DNA of 24,738 nt, from positions 1-24,738 of the forward strand of contig NZ_CAMLGS010000031.1 in the NCBI RefSeq assembly GCF_946479685.1. Direction: 5' to 3'. The notes beneath the pieces are model-generated. The model was not told where the DNA came from. It did no database searches and worked only from the letters and a program-made list of their open reading frames with translations. This DNA is from an uncultured Methylotenera sp. GTDB lineage: Bacteria; Pseudomonadota; Gammaproteobacteria; Burkholderiales; Methylophilaceae. Positions 15,390-22,452 of the stretch are shown piece by piece (the first letter of the stretch is position 1; the number at the start of each line of letters is the position of its first letter). The position numbers were made by a program, and so were the translations under genes.

Positions 15390-16142
15390 TTAATGTGCTT
15401 GCCACGGGAAGTTTAGCGCACTGACCGCAAGCTTGATTTCATCTAGTGCAGCGTTTGCCATTGCCGCAGCGCCTTTGACACCCACCTCTGTGGTGCGACG
15501 ATTATCCAGCTTAGGCAGGCTAAACAGCTTCAGCTCAGGGTACTTTTGTACGATATGGTTCATCAAATCAATCAGCTGACTTTCGCCGGCATCCATCACC
15601 AAAATCGATAGCTCGGCGTAATCTTGTTGGTGAAACAGGTGGCGGTAGTGCGTGTCCAGCACCCACTCCACCATGGGGTGTGCCATTTGTGGAAAGCCCG
15701 GCACAAAGTAATGCTGATTGATAGCAAAGCCAGCCACGCGGTTGACTGGGTTGGGAATGAGTTCTGCGCCTGCTGGCAAGTCTGCCATCAGCACCCTTTT
15801 TGGGTAGGCGCTTTCACCGTATTGCGCTTCAATTTCGGCTACTGCCCCTGAGTGACGGGTTAGTGCCACCCCTGCGGCATCGGCCGCACACTGGCGCGTG
15901 TAGTCATCTGGCGTGGCGCCAATGCCGCCAAAGCTGAATACAATCTCTCCACGCTGCATGCTGCCTTGCAGCAGGCTGGTAATCTGCGCAGGAATATCTC
16001 CCAGATAGTGCGCCCATGCCAGTTGCAAGCCGCGTGATTTTAACGCCTGTATGACAAAGCTTAGGTGTGCGTCCTGCCGCTTCCCAGAGAGGATTTCATC
16101 GCCGATGATGTAAATGCCAATAGGCTGATTATCTTTTTGCAT
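15390..16142 (-). CDS. molybdopterin-binding domain protein (CinA N-terminal / MoaB-like)
   Basis: The 250-residue protein matches the MoCF-binding fold seen in the N-terminal half of CinA: GDEILSG (14-20), then [14 protein letters not shown] (71-84), where the family usually has TGGIGPTxDD. It lacks the C-terminal amidohydrolase domain of full CinA (about 400 residues), so it is the stand-alone short form. Such proteins are often labelled competence/damage-inducible protein A, though a role in competence is not shown here; related enzymes act as pyrophosphatases on nucleotide cofactors. It lies 35 bases downstream of polA with no clear ribosome binding site, and 16 bases before the ykgJ-like gene. 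Confidence 0.8.
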   Translation of the reverse strand: MQKDNQPIGIYIIGDEILSGKRQDAHLSFVIQALKSRGLQLAWAHYLGDIPAQITSLLQGSMQRGEIVFSFGGIGATPDDYTRQCAADAAGVALTRHSGAVAEIEAQYGESAYPKRVLMADLPAGAELIPNPVNRVAGFAINQHYFVPGFPQMAHPMVEWVLDTHYRHLFHQQDYAELSILVMDAGESQLIDLMNHIVQKYPELKLFSLPKLDNRRTTEVGVKGAAAMANAALDEIKLAVSALNFPWQAH

Positions 16143-16177
16143 AATGGATTAACTACACGAGTGAGTCATGCTTGGCG

Positions 16178-19000
16178 CTAATGTGCGCTTTCCCAATTAT
16201 TACCCACGCCGACCTCGGCCAGCAGCGGTACATCCAGTTTAGCTACATTCTGCATCAGTTCCGGCAGCTTTTGCTTCACTAGCTCAAGCTCTGCATCTGG
16301 CACTTCTAACACCAGTTCATCGTGTACTTGCATAATGAGCTTGGTGCTGAGCTTTTCATCTTTTAGCCATTGATCGACCGCAATCATGGCTAGCTTGATT
16401 AAGTCAGCTGCTGTGCCTTGCATCGGCGCGTTGATGGCTGCACGTTCGGCACCAGCTCTGCGCATGCCGTTGGCACTATTGATTTCCGGTACCCACAGCC
16501 TGCGGCCAAAGTAGGTTTCTACATAGCCTTTTTCTTTAGCAAGTTCGCGCGTGTCTTGCATATATTGGCGCACACCTGGGTAGCGCGCAAAGTAGCGTTC
16601 TATATAGTTTTGCGCTGCACTACGCTCGATGTTTAGGTTTTGTGCCAAGCCAAACGCACTCATGCCGTAAATCAGGCCGAAGTTAATTACTTTGGCATAG
16701 CGGCGCTGCTCGTTGTCTACCGCGCTGCGTTCCACGCCAAAAATCTCAGCAGCGGTGGCACGGTGGATATCTTCATTATTGGCAAAGGCTTGCAGCATGC
16801 CGGTATCTTTAGACAAATGGGCCATGATGCGCAGCTCGATTTGCGAGTAATCGGCAGAAACGATATGGCTGCCCGGCGGTGCGATAAAGGCTTCGCGGAT
16901 ACGGCGGCCTTCTGCTGTACGCACCGGGATGTTCTGTAAATTAGGGTCACTGCTGGCCAGACGGCCGGTAATCGCTACCGCCTGATTGTAGTTGGTGTGC
17001 ACGCGCCCGGTGTGCGGGTTAATCATTTTGGGCAGTTTATCGGTGTAGGTGGATTTTAATTTGGCTAAACCGCGGTATTCCAGCAGCACTTTGGGTAATG
17101 GGTAATCTAGTGCCAGTTCTTGCAGTACGTCTTCATCGGTGGATGGCGCACCAGAAGGGGTTTTTTTAATAGGCTTGATGCCGAGTTTACCAAATAGAAT
17201 TTCCTGTAGCTGTTTAGGCGAGCCCAAATTAAATGGCTGCCCTGCCAGTTCAAAAGCCTGCGCTTCCAGTTCCATCAGCTTCATGCCGATTTCATTGCTT
17301 TGGCGGTTGAGCATATTGGCATCAATCAGTACGCCGTTGCGCTCTATGGTGAACAGGCATTCCATTGAAGGCATCTCAACTTGGCTGTAAATGAAGTTGA
17401 GTTTGCTGTCTTGCAGCACTTGCGGTGACAGTGCTTGATGTAGCTGTAAGGTGATGTCCGCATCTTCGGCCGCGTACTCGGCCGCCACTTCTATCGTCAC
17501 CTGATTAAAGCCAACCTGCTTGGCACCTTTGCCGGCTACTTGTTCGAAGCTGATCGGCTCAATACCCAAGTGGCGCGCACTCAGCTCATCCATGCCGTGG
17601 CCGCGGTGGCTTTCCAGCACGTAAGATTGCAGTAAGGTGTCGTGCGCAATACCGTTAAGCACAATACCGTGGTTAGCCAAAACGTGTTTATCGTATTTTA
17701 AGTTTTGCCCTACTTTTTTAATGGCGGGGTTTTCCAGCAAAGGTTTGAACTTGGCTAAAACCTCTGCCAGCGGTAGTTGCGTGGGGGCGTCAAAGTAATC
17801 ATGCGTGAGCGGTAAATAGGCGCCAGTACCGGCGGTTACGCTAAACGACATGCCTACAATTTGCGCGGTGAGCGGGTCTAGTGACGTGGTTTCTGTATCA
17901 AAGCAGATAAGCTCAGCCTGGTTGAGCTTGGTAAGCCATGTATCCAGTGCTGCTTCACTCAGTATGGTTTCATACTGGCGGCTGGTGTTAGGGGTGTAGC
18001 TAAACTGTGCGGTTTGCGGTTCGGCTTTGGCTGCGCTTTTTGTTTCGGTTGTGGCAGGCGTGGCAGGGGTGCCGAATAAATCACCTGAAGTGCCAGCAGG
18101 CAGAGGTTCGGCACTGGCTTGTGGCGCTGCGTCCGGCATATTGTCTAGCTCGCGCTTCCAGCTCCTGAATTCAAAGTGGTCAAATAATGCAGCTAGTTTG
18201 GCTTTGTCCGGCACTTGCTGTACCAGCTCGTCAAAGTGGTCACGGATGCCCACATCACAGCGGATGGTAATCAGCTCGCGTGCAGTAGGTAGCCACGGTA
18301 GCGCTTTACGCAAGTTTTCACCGACCACTCCTTTGATGTTGTCGGCATTGGCAACGATATTATCCAGCGTACCGTATTCTTTTAGCCATTTTACTGCGGT
18401 TTTAGGCCCCACTTTTTCTACGCCAGGCACGTTGTCTGAGGTGTCGCCAATCAGTACCAGGTAGTCAATAATCAAGCTGGGCGGGATGCCGAATTTGTTT
18501 TCTACGCCAGCCACATCCAGCACGTCATCGGTCTTGCGGAAGGCATCGCGCATGGTGTTGACCACGGTAATGTGCTCGTTCACTAGCTGTGAAATGTCTT
18601 TGTCACCGGTGGAGATAATGGTTTTAATGCCTTGACGCTCGGCCTGTTTGGCCAATGCGCCAATCACATCGTCCGCTTCGACGCCATCTTCAATAATCAG
18701 CGGCCAACCCATAGCGCGTATGGTTTCAAATAAAGGCTCAATTTGCGAGCGCAAATCATCGGGCATGCTGGCGCGGTTGGCTTTGTATTCTGGATAAATG
18801 TCATCGCGGAAGGTTTTGCCTTTGGCATCAAACACGCAGGCACTGTATTCGGCAGGGTAGTCTTTATGTAGGCGGCGCAGCATGTTGAGTACGCCCTGAA
18901 TCGCACCTACCGGCTCGTTAGCTGAGTTGCGTAGGTCTGGCATGGCGTGGAATGCGCGATATAAATAGGATGAGCCATCCACCAATAATAAAGTTTTCAT
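16178..19000 (-). CDS. polA: DNA polymerase I
   Basis: The 940-residue protein has all three activities. The 5'-3' exonuclease (about 1-290) shows VDGSSYLYRAFHA, GVEADDVIGALA, STGDKDISQLV and GDTSDNVPGV. A proline- and alanine-rich linker spans about 290-335. The proofreading domain keeps Asp368 and Glu370 (FDTET), Asp437 (QNLKYD) and Asp513 (YAAEDAD), so 3'-5' exonuclease should be active. The polymerase domain has motif A DYSQIELR (Asp717), motif B RRYAKVINFGLIYG and motif C QVHDELV (His893-Asp894). The ATG at 19000 (MKTLLLVDGSSYLYRAF) is chosen over an upstream TTG. It carries out Okazaki fragment maturation and repair. Confidence 0.98.
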   Translation of the reverse strand: MKTLLLVDGSSYLYRAFHAMPDLRNSANEPVGAIQGVLNMLRRLHKDYPAEYSACVFDAKGKTFRDDIYPEYKANRASMPDDLRSQIEPLFETIRAMGWPLIIEDGVEADDVIGALAKQAERQGIKTIISTGDKDISQLVNEHITVVNTMRDAFRKTDDVLDVAGVENKFGIPPSLIIDYLVLIGDTSDNVPGVEKVGPKTAVKWLKEYGTLDNIVANADNIKGVVGENLRKALPWLPTARELITIRCDVGIRDHFDELVQQVPDKAKLAALFDHFEFRSWKRELDNMPDAAPQASAEPLPAGTSGDLFGTPATPATTETKSAAKAEPQTAQFSYTPNTSRQYETILSEAALDTWLTKLNQAELICFDTETTSLDPLTAQIVGMSFSVTAGTGAYLPLTHDYFDAPTQLPLAEVLAKFKPLLENPAIKKVGQNLKYDKHVLANHGIVLNGIAHDTLLQSYVLESHRGHGMDELSARHLGIEPISFEQVAGKGAKQVGFNQVTIEVAAEYAAEDADITLQLHQALSPQVLQDSKLNFIYSQVEMPSMECLFTIERNGVLIDANMLNRQSNEIGMKLMELEAQAFELAGQPFNLGSPKQLQEILFGKLGIKPIKKTPSGAPSTDEDVLQELALDYPLPKVLLEYRGLAKLKSTYTDKLPKMINPHTGRVHTNYNQAVAITGRLASSDPNLQNIPVRTAEGRRIREAFIAPPGSHIVSADYSQIELRIMAHLSKDTGMLQAFANNEDIHRATAAEIFGVERSAVDNEQRRYAKVINFGLIYGMSAFGLAQNLNIERSAAQNYIERYFARYPGVRQYMQDTRELAKEKGYVETYFGRRLWVPEINSANGMRRAGAERAAINAPMQGTAADLIKLAMIAVDQWLKDEKLSTKLIMQVHDELVLEVPDAELELVKQKLPELMQNVAKLDVPLLAEVGVGNNWESAH

Positions 19001-19073
19001 ATACAAATCCAAAAATTACGAGTGACCGCCGCATTAAATAGCCAAAATCGGGGTAAATAGTTGCAATAGGTTG

Positions 19074-19103
19074 TTGCCAACGGTCTTTAATCGCCTACAT
19101 AAT
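19074..19103 (+). promoter_or_regulatory. predicted promoter of the LOG-family gene
   Basis: TTGCCA (19074-19079) and CATAAT (19098-19103) lie 18 bases apart, each matching five of six consensus bases. A start near 19110 leaves a leader of about 130 bases in which no strong structure was noticed. The region is divergent with polA, for which no convincing promoter was identified. Confidence 0.45.
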
Positions 19104-19239
19104 AAAACATATATGACATGCTTAAAAATTGTTTATGTGTAGGTGCTTAATTTGGTCTGCTTTATTTAGCCAGCTTAAGTACTGATATTGCAGTGTTGAT
19201 ATTCAATTTTGGTATTTCATTCATCAAGGATTATTCGTC

Positions 19240-19968
19240 ATGACTATAGTTAAAAAAATTCCAAAAATTACTGACCCTGACGTGCAAGGCATGCACCATA
19301 CCGGCCTTGAGTCTTGGCATGCGTTTAAGATCATGTCTGAGTTTGTGGATGCCACCGAGCGTCTGAAAGAGATTACCCCTGCGGTTTCTATTTTTGGCAG
19401 TGCGCGCACCAAGCCGGATAGCCCTTATTATGAACTGACGGTGGATATTGCAAGGCGTTTGTCTGATGCCGGCTTTGCCGTGATTTCGGGCGGTGGCCCT
19501 GGCATTATGGAGGCGGCGAACAAAGGTGCCTTTGCCGGAAAATCACCAAGCATAGGTTTGAATATTGAATTGCCGCATGAGCAGAATGCAAATCCGTATC
19601 AGGATATTAGCCAGAACTTTAAGCATTTCTTTATGCGTAAGGTTATGTTTGTGAAGTATGCGAGTGCCTATGTGGTGATGCCTGGGGGCTTTGGTACTTT
19701 AGATGAACTGATGGAGGCAATTACCCTGGTGCAAACCGGTAAAACATTGCGAATCCCTATCATTTTGGTATGCGAGCCATTCTGGCGCGGGCTGGTGGAT
19801 TGGGTGAAAACCACACTGGTTAACGAAGACATGATTTCAACCAGTGATTTGGATTTAATCCAGATGATTGATGACCCGGAAGAGATTGTACAAGCCATTT
19901 TTAAACATTACGAAACACGTGGCTTCAAGCTTTCTGCAGAAGAAGAGCGCATCCAGCTTTATTTGTAA
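19240..19968 (+). CDS. LOG-family nucleotide 5'-monophosphate phosphoribohydrolase
   Basis: The 242-residue protein has the Rossmann-like LOG fold with SGGGPGIMEAANKGA (83-97) and the signature PGGFGTLDE (148-156), including Arg133 and Glu156 expected in the active site. Members release free base from cytokinin riboside monophosphates or AMP-like nucleotides; older annotation calls them lysine decarboxylases, which is wrong for this motif. Length and the N-terminal extension fit the bacterial TIGR00730 type. The ATG at 19240 has AAGGA nine bases upstream. It is transcribed divergently from polA and precedes the DUF2782 gene by 80 bases. The physiological substrate is unknown. Confidence 0.92.
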   Translation: MTIVKKIPKITDPDVQGMHHTGLESWHAFKIMSEFVDATERLKEITPAVSIFGSARTKPDSPYYELTVDIARRLSDAGFAVISGGGPGIMEAANKGAFAGKSPSIGLNIELPHEQNANPYQDISQNFKHFFMRKVMFVKYASAYVVMPGGFGTLDELMEAITLVQTGKTLRIPIILVCEPFWRGLVDWVKTTLVNEDMISTSDLDLIQMIDDPEEIVQAIFKHYETRGFKLSAEEERIQLYL

Positions 19969-19995
19969 TCATATGGCCTTATGTTGGATGGTTTT

Positions 19996-20004
19996 TGATA
20001 GAAT
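19996..20004 (+). promoter_or_regulatory. possible extended -10 promoter before the DUF2782 gene
   Basis: TGATAGAAT is an extended -10 element (TG-n-TAGAAT) with no good -35 partner. It resembles the TGATATAAT element before thrB, so both genes may have weak promoters of their own. Confidence 0.3.
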
Positions 20005-20048
20005 GGGCACTTGTCTAGTTGATGATATTCATGCCGTAAAGGGTGGTA

Positions 20049-20402
20049 ATGATGATGCATAAAAGTTATAAAAATCTAAGTGCTTTATTACTCGCAGCAA
20101 TGCTGGTGCCAACGCTATTGCAAGCCAGGGAATTGCCATCCGACCTGCAGCCGCTGGAAGATATTCCACCGCCTAGCATCAGTGCAGAAGATGTACCGGA
20201 TGAGCCAGAAATTACCATTGTTAAAAAGAATGGCGAAACCATCGAGGAATACCGTGTAGGCGGCCAGCTGTATATGATGAAGGTAACGCCTAAGCATGGC
20301 GTGCCTTATTATTTGCACAGAGAAGACCAAGACGGTGCCTGGGTTAATGTTGGCCCTAATCCGCCATTATCTATTCCTAAATGGACGATCTTCCGATTTT
20401 AA
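20049..20402 (+). CDS. DUF2782 exported protein
   Basis: The product (117 residues from the first ATG) begins with a signal peptide (HKSYKN, hydrophobic stretch, LLQA before Arg), leaving a mature part of about 90 residues with a proline-rich segment and then the DUF2782 core (EYRVGGQLYMMKVTP, GVPYYLHRED, PKWTIFRF). The function is unknown; the family is typical of betaproteobacteria and often found beside polA and thrB, as here. Three ATG codons in a row (20049, 20052, 20055) follow AAGGG at 20039-20043; the first is five bases away and the second eight, so either may be used. An in-frame GTG at 20043 overlaps the ribosome binding site and is unlikely. Confidence 0.85.
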   Translation: MMMHKSYKNLSALLLAAMLVPTLLQARELPSDLQPLEDIPPPSISAEDVPDEPEITIVKKNGETIEEYRVGGQLYMMKVTPKHGVPYYLHREDQDGAWVNVGPNPPLSIPKWTIFRF

Positions 20403-20428
20403 TCATCATCCATTGACCAATGCAGGCG

Positions 20429-20471
20429 TGTAGATGCAAGCAGCGTTTTTCATCTACATGCTTGATATAAT
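20429..20471 (+). promoter_or_regulatory. thrB promoter (extended -10) downstream of an inverted repeat
   Basis: TGATATAAT (20463-20471) is a perfect extended -10 box; the -35 region is poor. TGTAGATG (20429-20436) and CATCTACA (20451-20458) form a perfect eight-base inverted repeat around a 14-base loop immediately upstream. It may be a terminator for the DUF2782 gene (the T run lies in the loop, so this is doubtful) or an operator occupying the -35 region. Confidence 0.5.
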
Positions 20472-20512
20472 GCCCCGCCTTTAATTATTTCCAGTTTTTT
20501 AAATTACATCTT

Positions 20513-21454
20513 ATGTCTGTTTTTACCTCAGTTAGCAACCAACAACTACAAGTTTGGCTTCAGGATTATTCCATTGGCGAACTGGTTGAGTTGAAAGGTA
20601 TTTCCTCAGGCATTACCAATACCAATTATTTTGTGACCACCACACAAAATAAATATGTGCTGACTTTGTTTGAGCACAATACGATAGAAGAGCTGCCTTA
20701 CTTCATTGATTTAATGCACCACTTATCCACGCACGGCGTGCCTTGCCCAGACCCGATTAGTAATAAAGCTGGCGTCAACTTGCATATGCTGAATGGCAAG
20801 CCTGCTGTATTGATCAGCTGCCTGAACGGGCAGGATATTACCGCGCCTAGTAGTGTGCACTGCGCGGAAGTAGGTCGAGTGCTGGCGCAGATGCATCAAG
20901 CCGGGCAGACCTTTGCTTCACAATATTCAGGGCAGGCGCATCAAAACCCGCGCGGCGCAGACTGGCGTAATCAAACCGCACAAAAAGTGATGGCGCATTT
21001 ATCGGCAGATGATCAAGCGCTGTTGACTCAAACACTGGCGTTCCAGGCGGATTTTGACACCTCAGCCTTGCCTAAAGGCATTATCCATGCAGATTTGTTC
21101 CGCGATAATGTGTTGTTTGATGGCGATAAAATTGGTGGTTTGATTGATTTTTATTACGCATGTCACGATGTGCTGGCCTATGACTTGGCCATTGTCGCCA
21201 ATGACTGGTGCGTGCAGGCCGATGGTCAGCTAGATGCAGCTAAGGTGGCGGCGCTATTGCAGGCTTATCAATCTGTGCGTCCATTTGAGCCGGCTGAGCA
21301 TGCAGCATGGAATGGTTTGTTGCGGATTGCGGCATTGCGTTTCTGGTTATCACGCTTGTATGACCAGATTTATCCGCAGGCGGGTGAGTTAACACATGCA
21401 AAAGACCCGAATCATTTTAAAAATATACTTAAGTTAAGAACCGCACAATCTTAA
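20513..21454 (+). CDS. thrB: homoserine kinase (type II, APH fold)
   Basis: The 313-residue enzyme phosphorylates homoserine on the way to threonine. It belongs to the aminoglycoside-phosphotransferase-like type and not the GHMP type of E. coli. The kinase core shows GISSGITNTNYFV (nucleotide loop, 29-41), the catalytic IIHADLFRDNVLF (190-202; Asp194, Asn199) and GLIDFYYACHD (209-219; metal-binding Asp212). The ATG at 20513 has no Shine-Dalgarno in the AT-rich leader. It is flanked by DUF2782 and BPSS1780-family genes, a grouping I know from other betaproteobacteria. Confidence 0.95.
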   Translation: MSVFTSVSNQQLQVWLQDYSIGELVELKGISSGITNTNYFVTTTQNKYVLTLFEHNTIEELPYFIDLMHHLSTHGVPCPDPISNKAGVNLHMLNGKPAVLISCLNGQDITAPSSVHCAEVGRVLAQMHQAGQTFASQYSGQAHQNPRGADWRNQTAQKVMAHLSADDQALLTQTLAFQADFDTSALPKGIIHADLFRDNVLFDGDKIGGLIDFYYACHDVLAYDLAIVANDWCVQADGQLDAAKVAALLQAYQSVRPFEPAEHAAWNGLLRIAALRFWLSRLYDQIYPQAGELTHAKDPNHFKNILKLRTAQS

Positions 21455-21496
21455 TTCAGCTGTTGTGCGTTAGCATAGAGTGTTTATTGCAGTAGG

Positions 21497-21538
21497 CTGA
21501 TTTAAAGCTACTGATTTGAAACTACTGATTTGAACTAG
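21497..21538 (+). repeat. three tandem 14-base repeats before the BPSS1780-family gene
   Basis: CTGATTTAAAGCTA (21497-21510), CTGATTTGAAACTA (21511-21524) and CTGATTTGAACTAG (21525-21538) follow each other without a gap. The last lies 15 bases before the start codon at 21554, so copy-number change would alter the leader. Possible roles are a regulator site or simple slippage. Confidence 0.7.
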
Positions 21539-21553
21539 GGGTGAAAGAACATC

Positions 21554-22336
21554 ATGGCAGAAAATCTAAATTCGCAAGCACCGGCAGTGAAACAAGTGCC
21601 GGCTGCAAACGCATGGCTTTGGATAGTAAACGGCATTAGTTTGTTTAGAGCCAACCCTGTGATGTGGGTGATTTTGCTGCTGATTTACTTGGCGATTATG
21701 ATTCCTATTTCGTTGGTGCCGGTATTGGGTTCTGTGGTCAGCACGTTGTTAGCGCCAGTGTTTGCCGCGGGCATGATGTGGGGCTGCCAGGCGCTTACAC
21801 GTAACCAAGACTTAGAGATTAACCACCTGTTTCAGGGCTTCAAACAAAACACTTCACAATTAGTAGCGGTGGGCGGTTTTTATATGATGAGTCTGCTGGT
21901 AATTGCGGTGTTAGTGGTGCTGATGCTAGATAGAAACGCGGTAGAGCTGATTGCGCAAGGTAAAGACCTGAGCCCGGAGCAGGCAAGTACTGTAATCTTG
22001 CCGCTGTTTATTGCCATGTTTTTGTTGATGCCGGTGCTGATGGGTTATTGGTTTGCGCCAGTGTTGGGGGGGTTAAACCAACTTAAAGCTGTGGATGCAA
22101 TGAAATTGAGCTTTGTTGCCTGCTTAAAGAATATGCTGCCGTTCATGCTGTATGGCCTGATGTTTATGGCGGTGTTAATGGCAGCGATGTGGCTGGTGGT
22201 CAGTGTGCACGTGATTTTCTCCGTGGTGTTTGTGGCCATTATTCCAGTCATGATGACCAGCTTGTACACCAGCTATGCTGATATCTTTGGTGTAGAAGAC
22301 ACTAACGAATCTAACCCGGTTGATCAGGTTAGTTAG
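21554..22336 (+). CDS. BPSS1780-family membrane protein
   Basis: The 260-residue protein has about six hydrophobic segments (roughly 35-55, 57-80, 105-125, 145-165, 190-212 and 215-240) and resembles the betaproteobacterial BPSS1780 family of unknown function, possibly with both termini in the cytoplasm. The motif ANAWLWIVNGISLFRANPVMW at the N-terminus, and GLNQLKAVDAMKLSF between segments, are the recognisable family parts. No transport or enzyme motif is visible. It follows thrB by 99 bases, with AGGGG and GAAAG upstream of the ATG and the tandem repeats in between. It ends before a terminator at 22358. Confidence 0.8.
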   Translation: MAENLNSQAPAVKQVPAANAWLWIVNGISLFRANPVMWVILLLIYLAIMIPISLVPVLGSVVSTLLAPVFAAGMMWGCQALTRNQDLEINHLFQGFKQNTSQLVAVGGFYMMSLLVIAVLVVLMLDRNAVELIAQGKDLSPEQASTVILPLFIAMFLLMPVLMGYWFAPVLGGLNQLKAVDAMKLSFVACLKNMLPFMLYGLMFMAVLMAAMWLVVSVHVIFSVVFVAIIPVMMTSLYTSYADIFGVEDTNESNPVDQVS

Positions 22337-22357
22337 CATTAACTACTTGGTCTAGCT

Positions 22358-22385
22358 ACTCGGCGTCAGCTGCCGAGTTTATTTT
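22358..22385 (+). terminator. terminator of the BPSS1780-family gene
   Basis: ACTCGGC (22358-22364) and GCCGAGT (22372-22378) form a seven-pair GC-rich stem with a seven-base loop, followed by TTATTTT. This is a standard intrinsic terminator 21 bases after the stop codon. Confidence 0.85.
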
Positions 22386-22411
22386 CAGCTTTAATTGAAT
22401 TTTCACCCAGC

Positions 22412-22447
22412 CTAGCGCAAACCATCAAGCTTTGCGCTAGCGCTTTT
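22412..22447. terminator. second hairpin between convergent genes
   Basis: CTAGCGCAAA (22412-22421) and TTTGCGCTAG (22431-22440) are perfect ten-base complements with a nine-base loop, followed on the plus strand by CGCTTTT. On the minus strand it stands 12 bases after the uvrD stop, without a clear T run, so it may act as a 3' stability hairpin for uvrD or a backup terminator. Confidence 0.6.
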
Positions 22448-22452
22448 AGGGC

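Noticed and set aside
18027..18464. 145-codon open frame on the plus strand within polA
   Set aside because: It is a shadow of the alanine- and proline-rich linker and exonuclease region of polA, with Ser- and Val-rich low-complexity translation and no start signal.
19240..19968. Lysine decarboxylase annotation for the PGGFGTLDE protein
   Set aside because: The motif is that of LOG phosphoribohydrolases. The decarboxylase name is a historic mislabel; no PLP-binding site is present.
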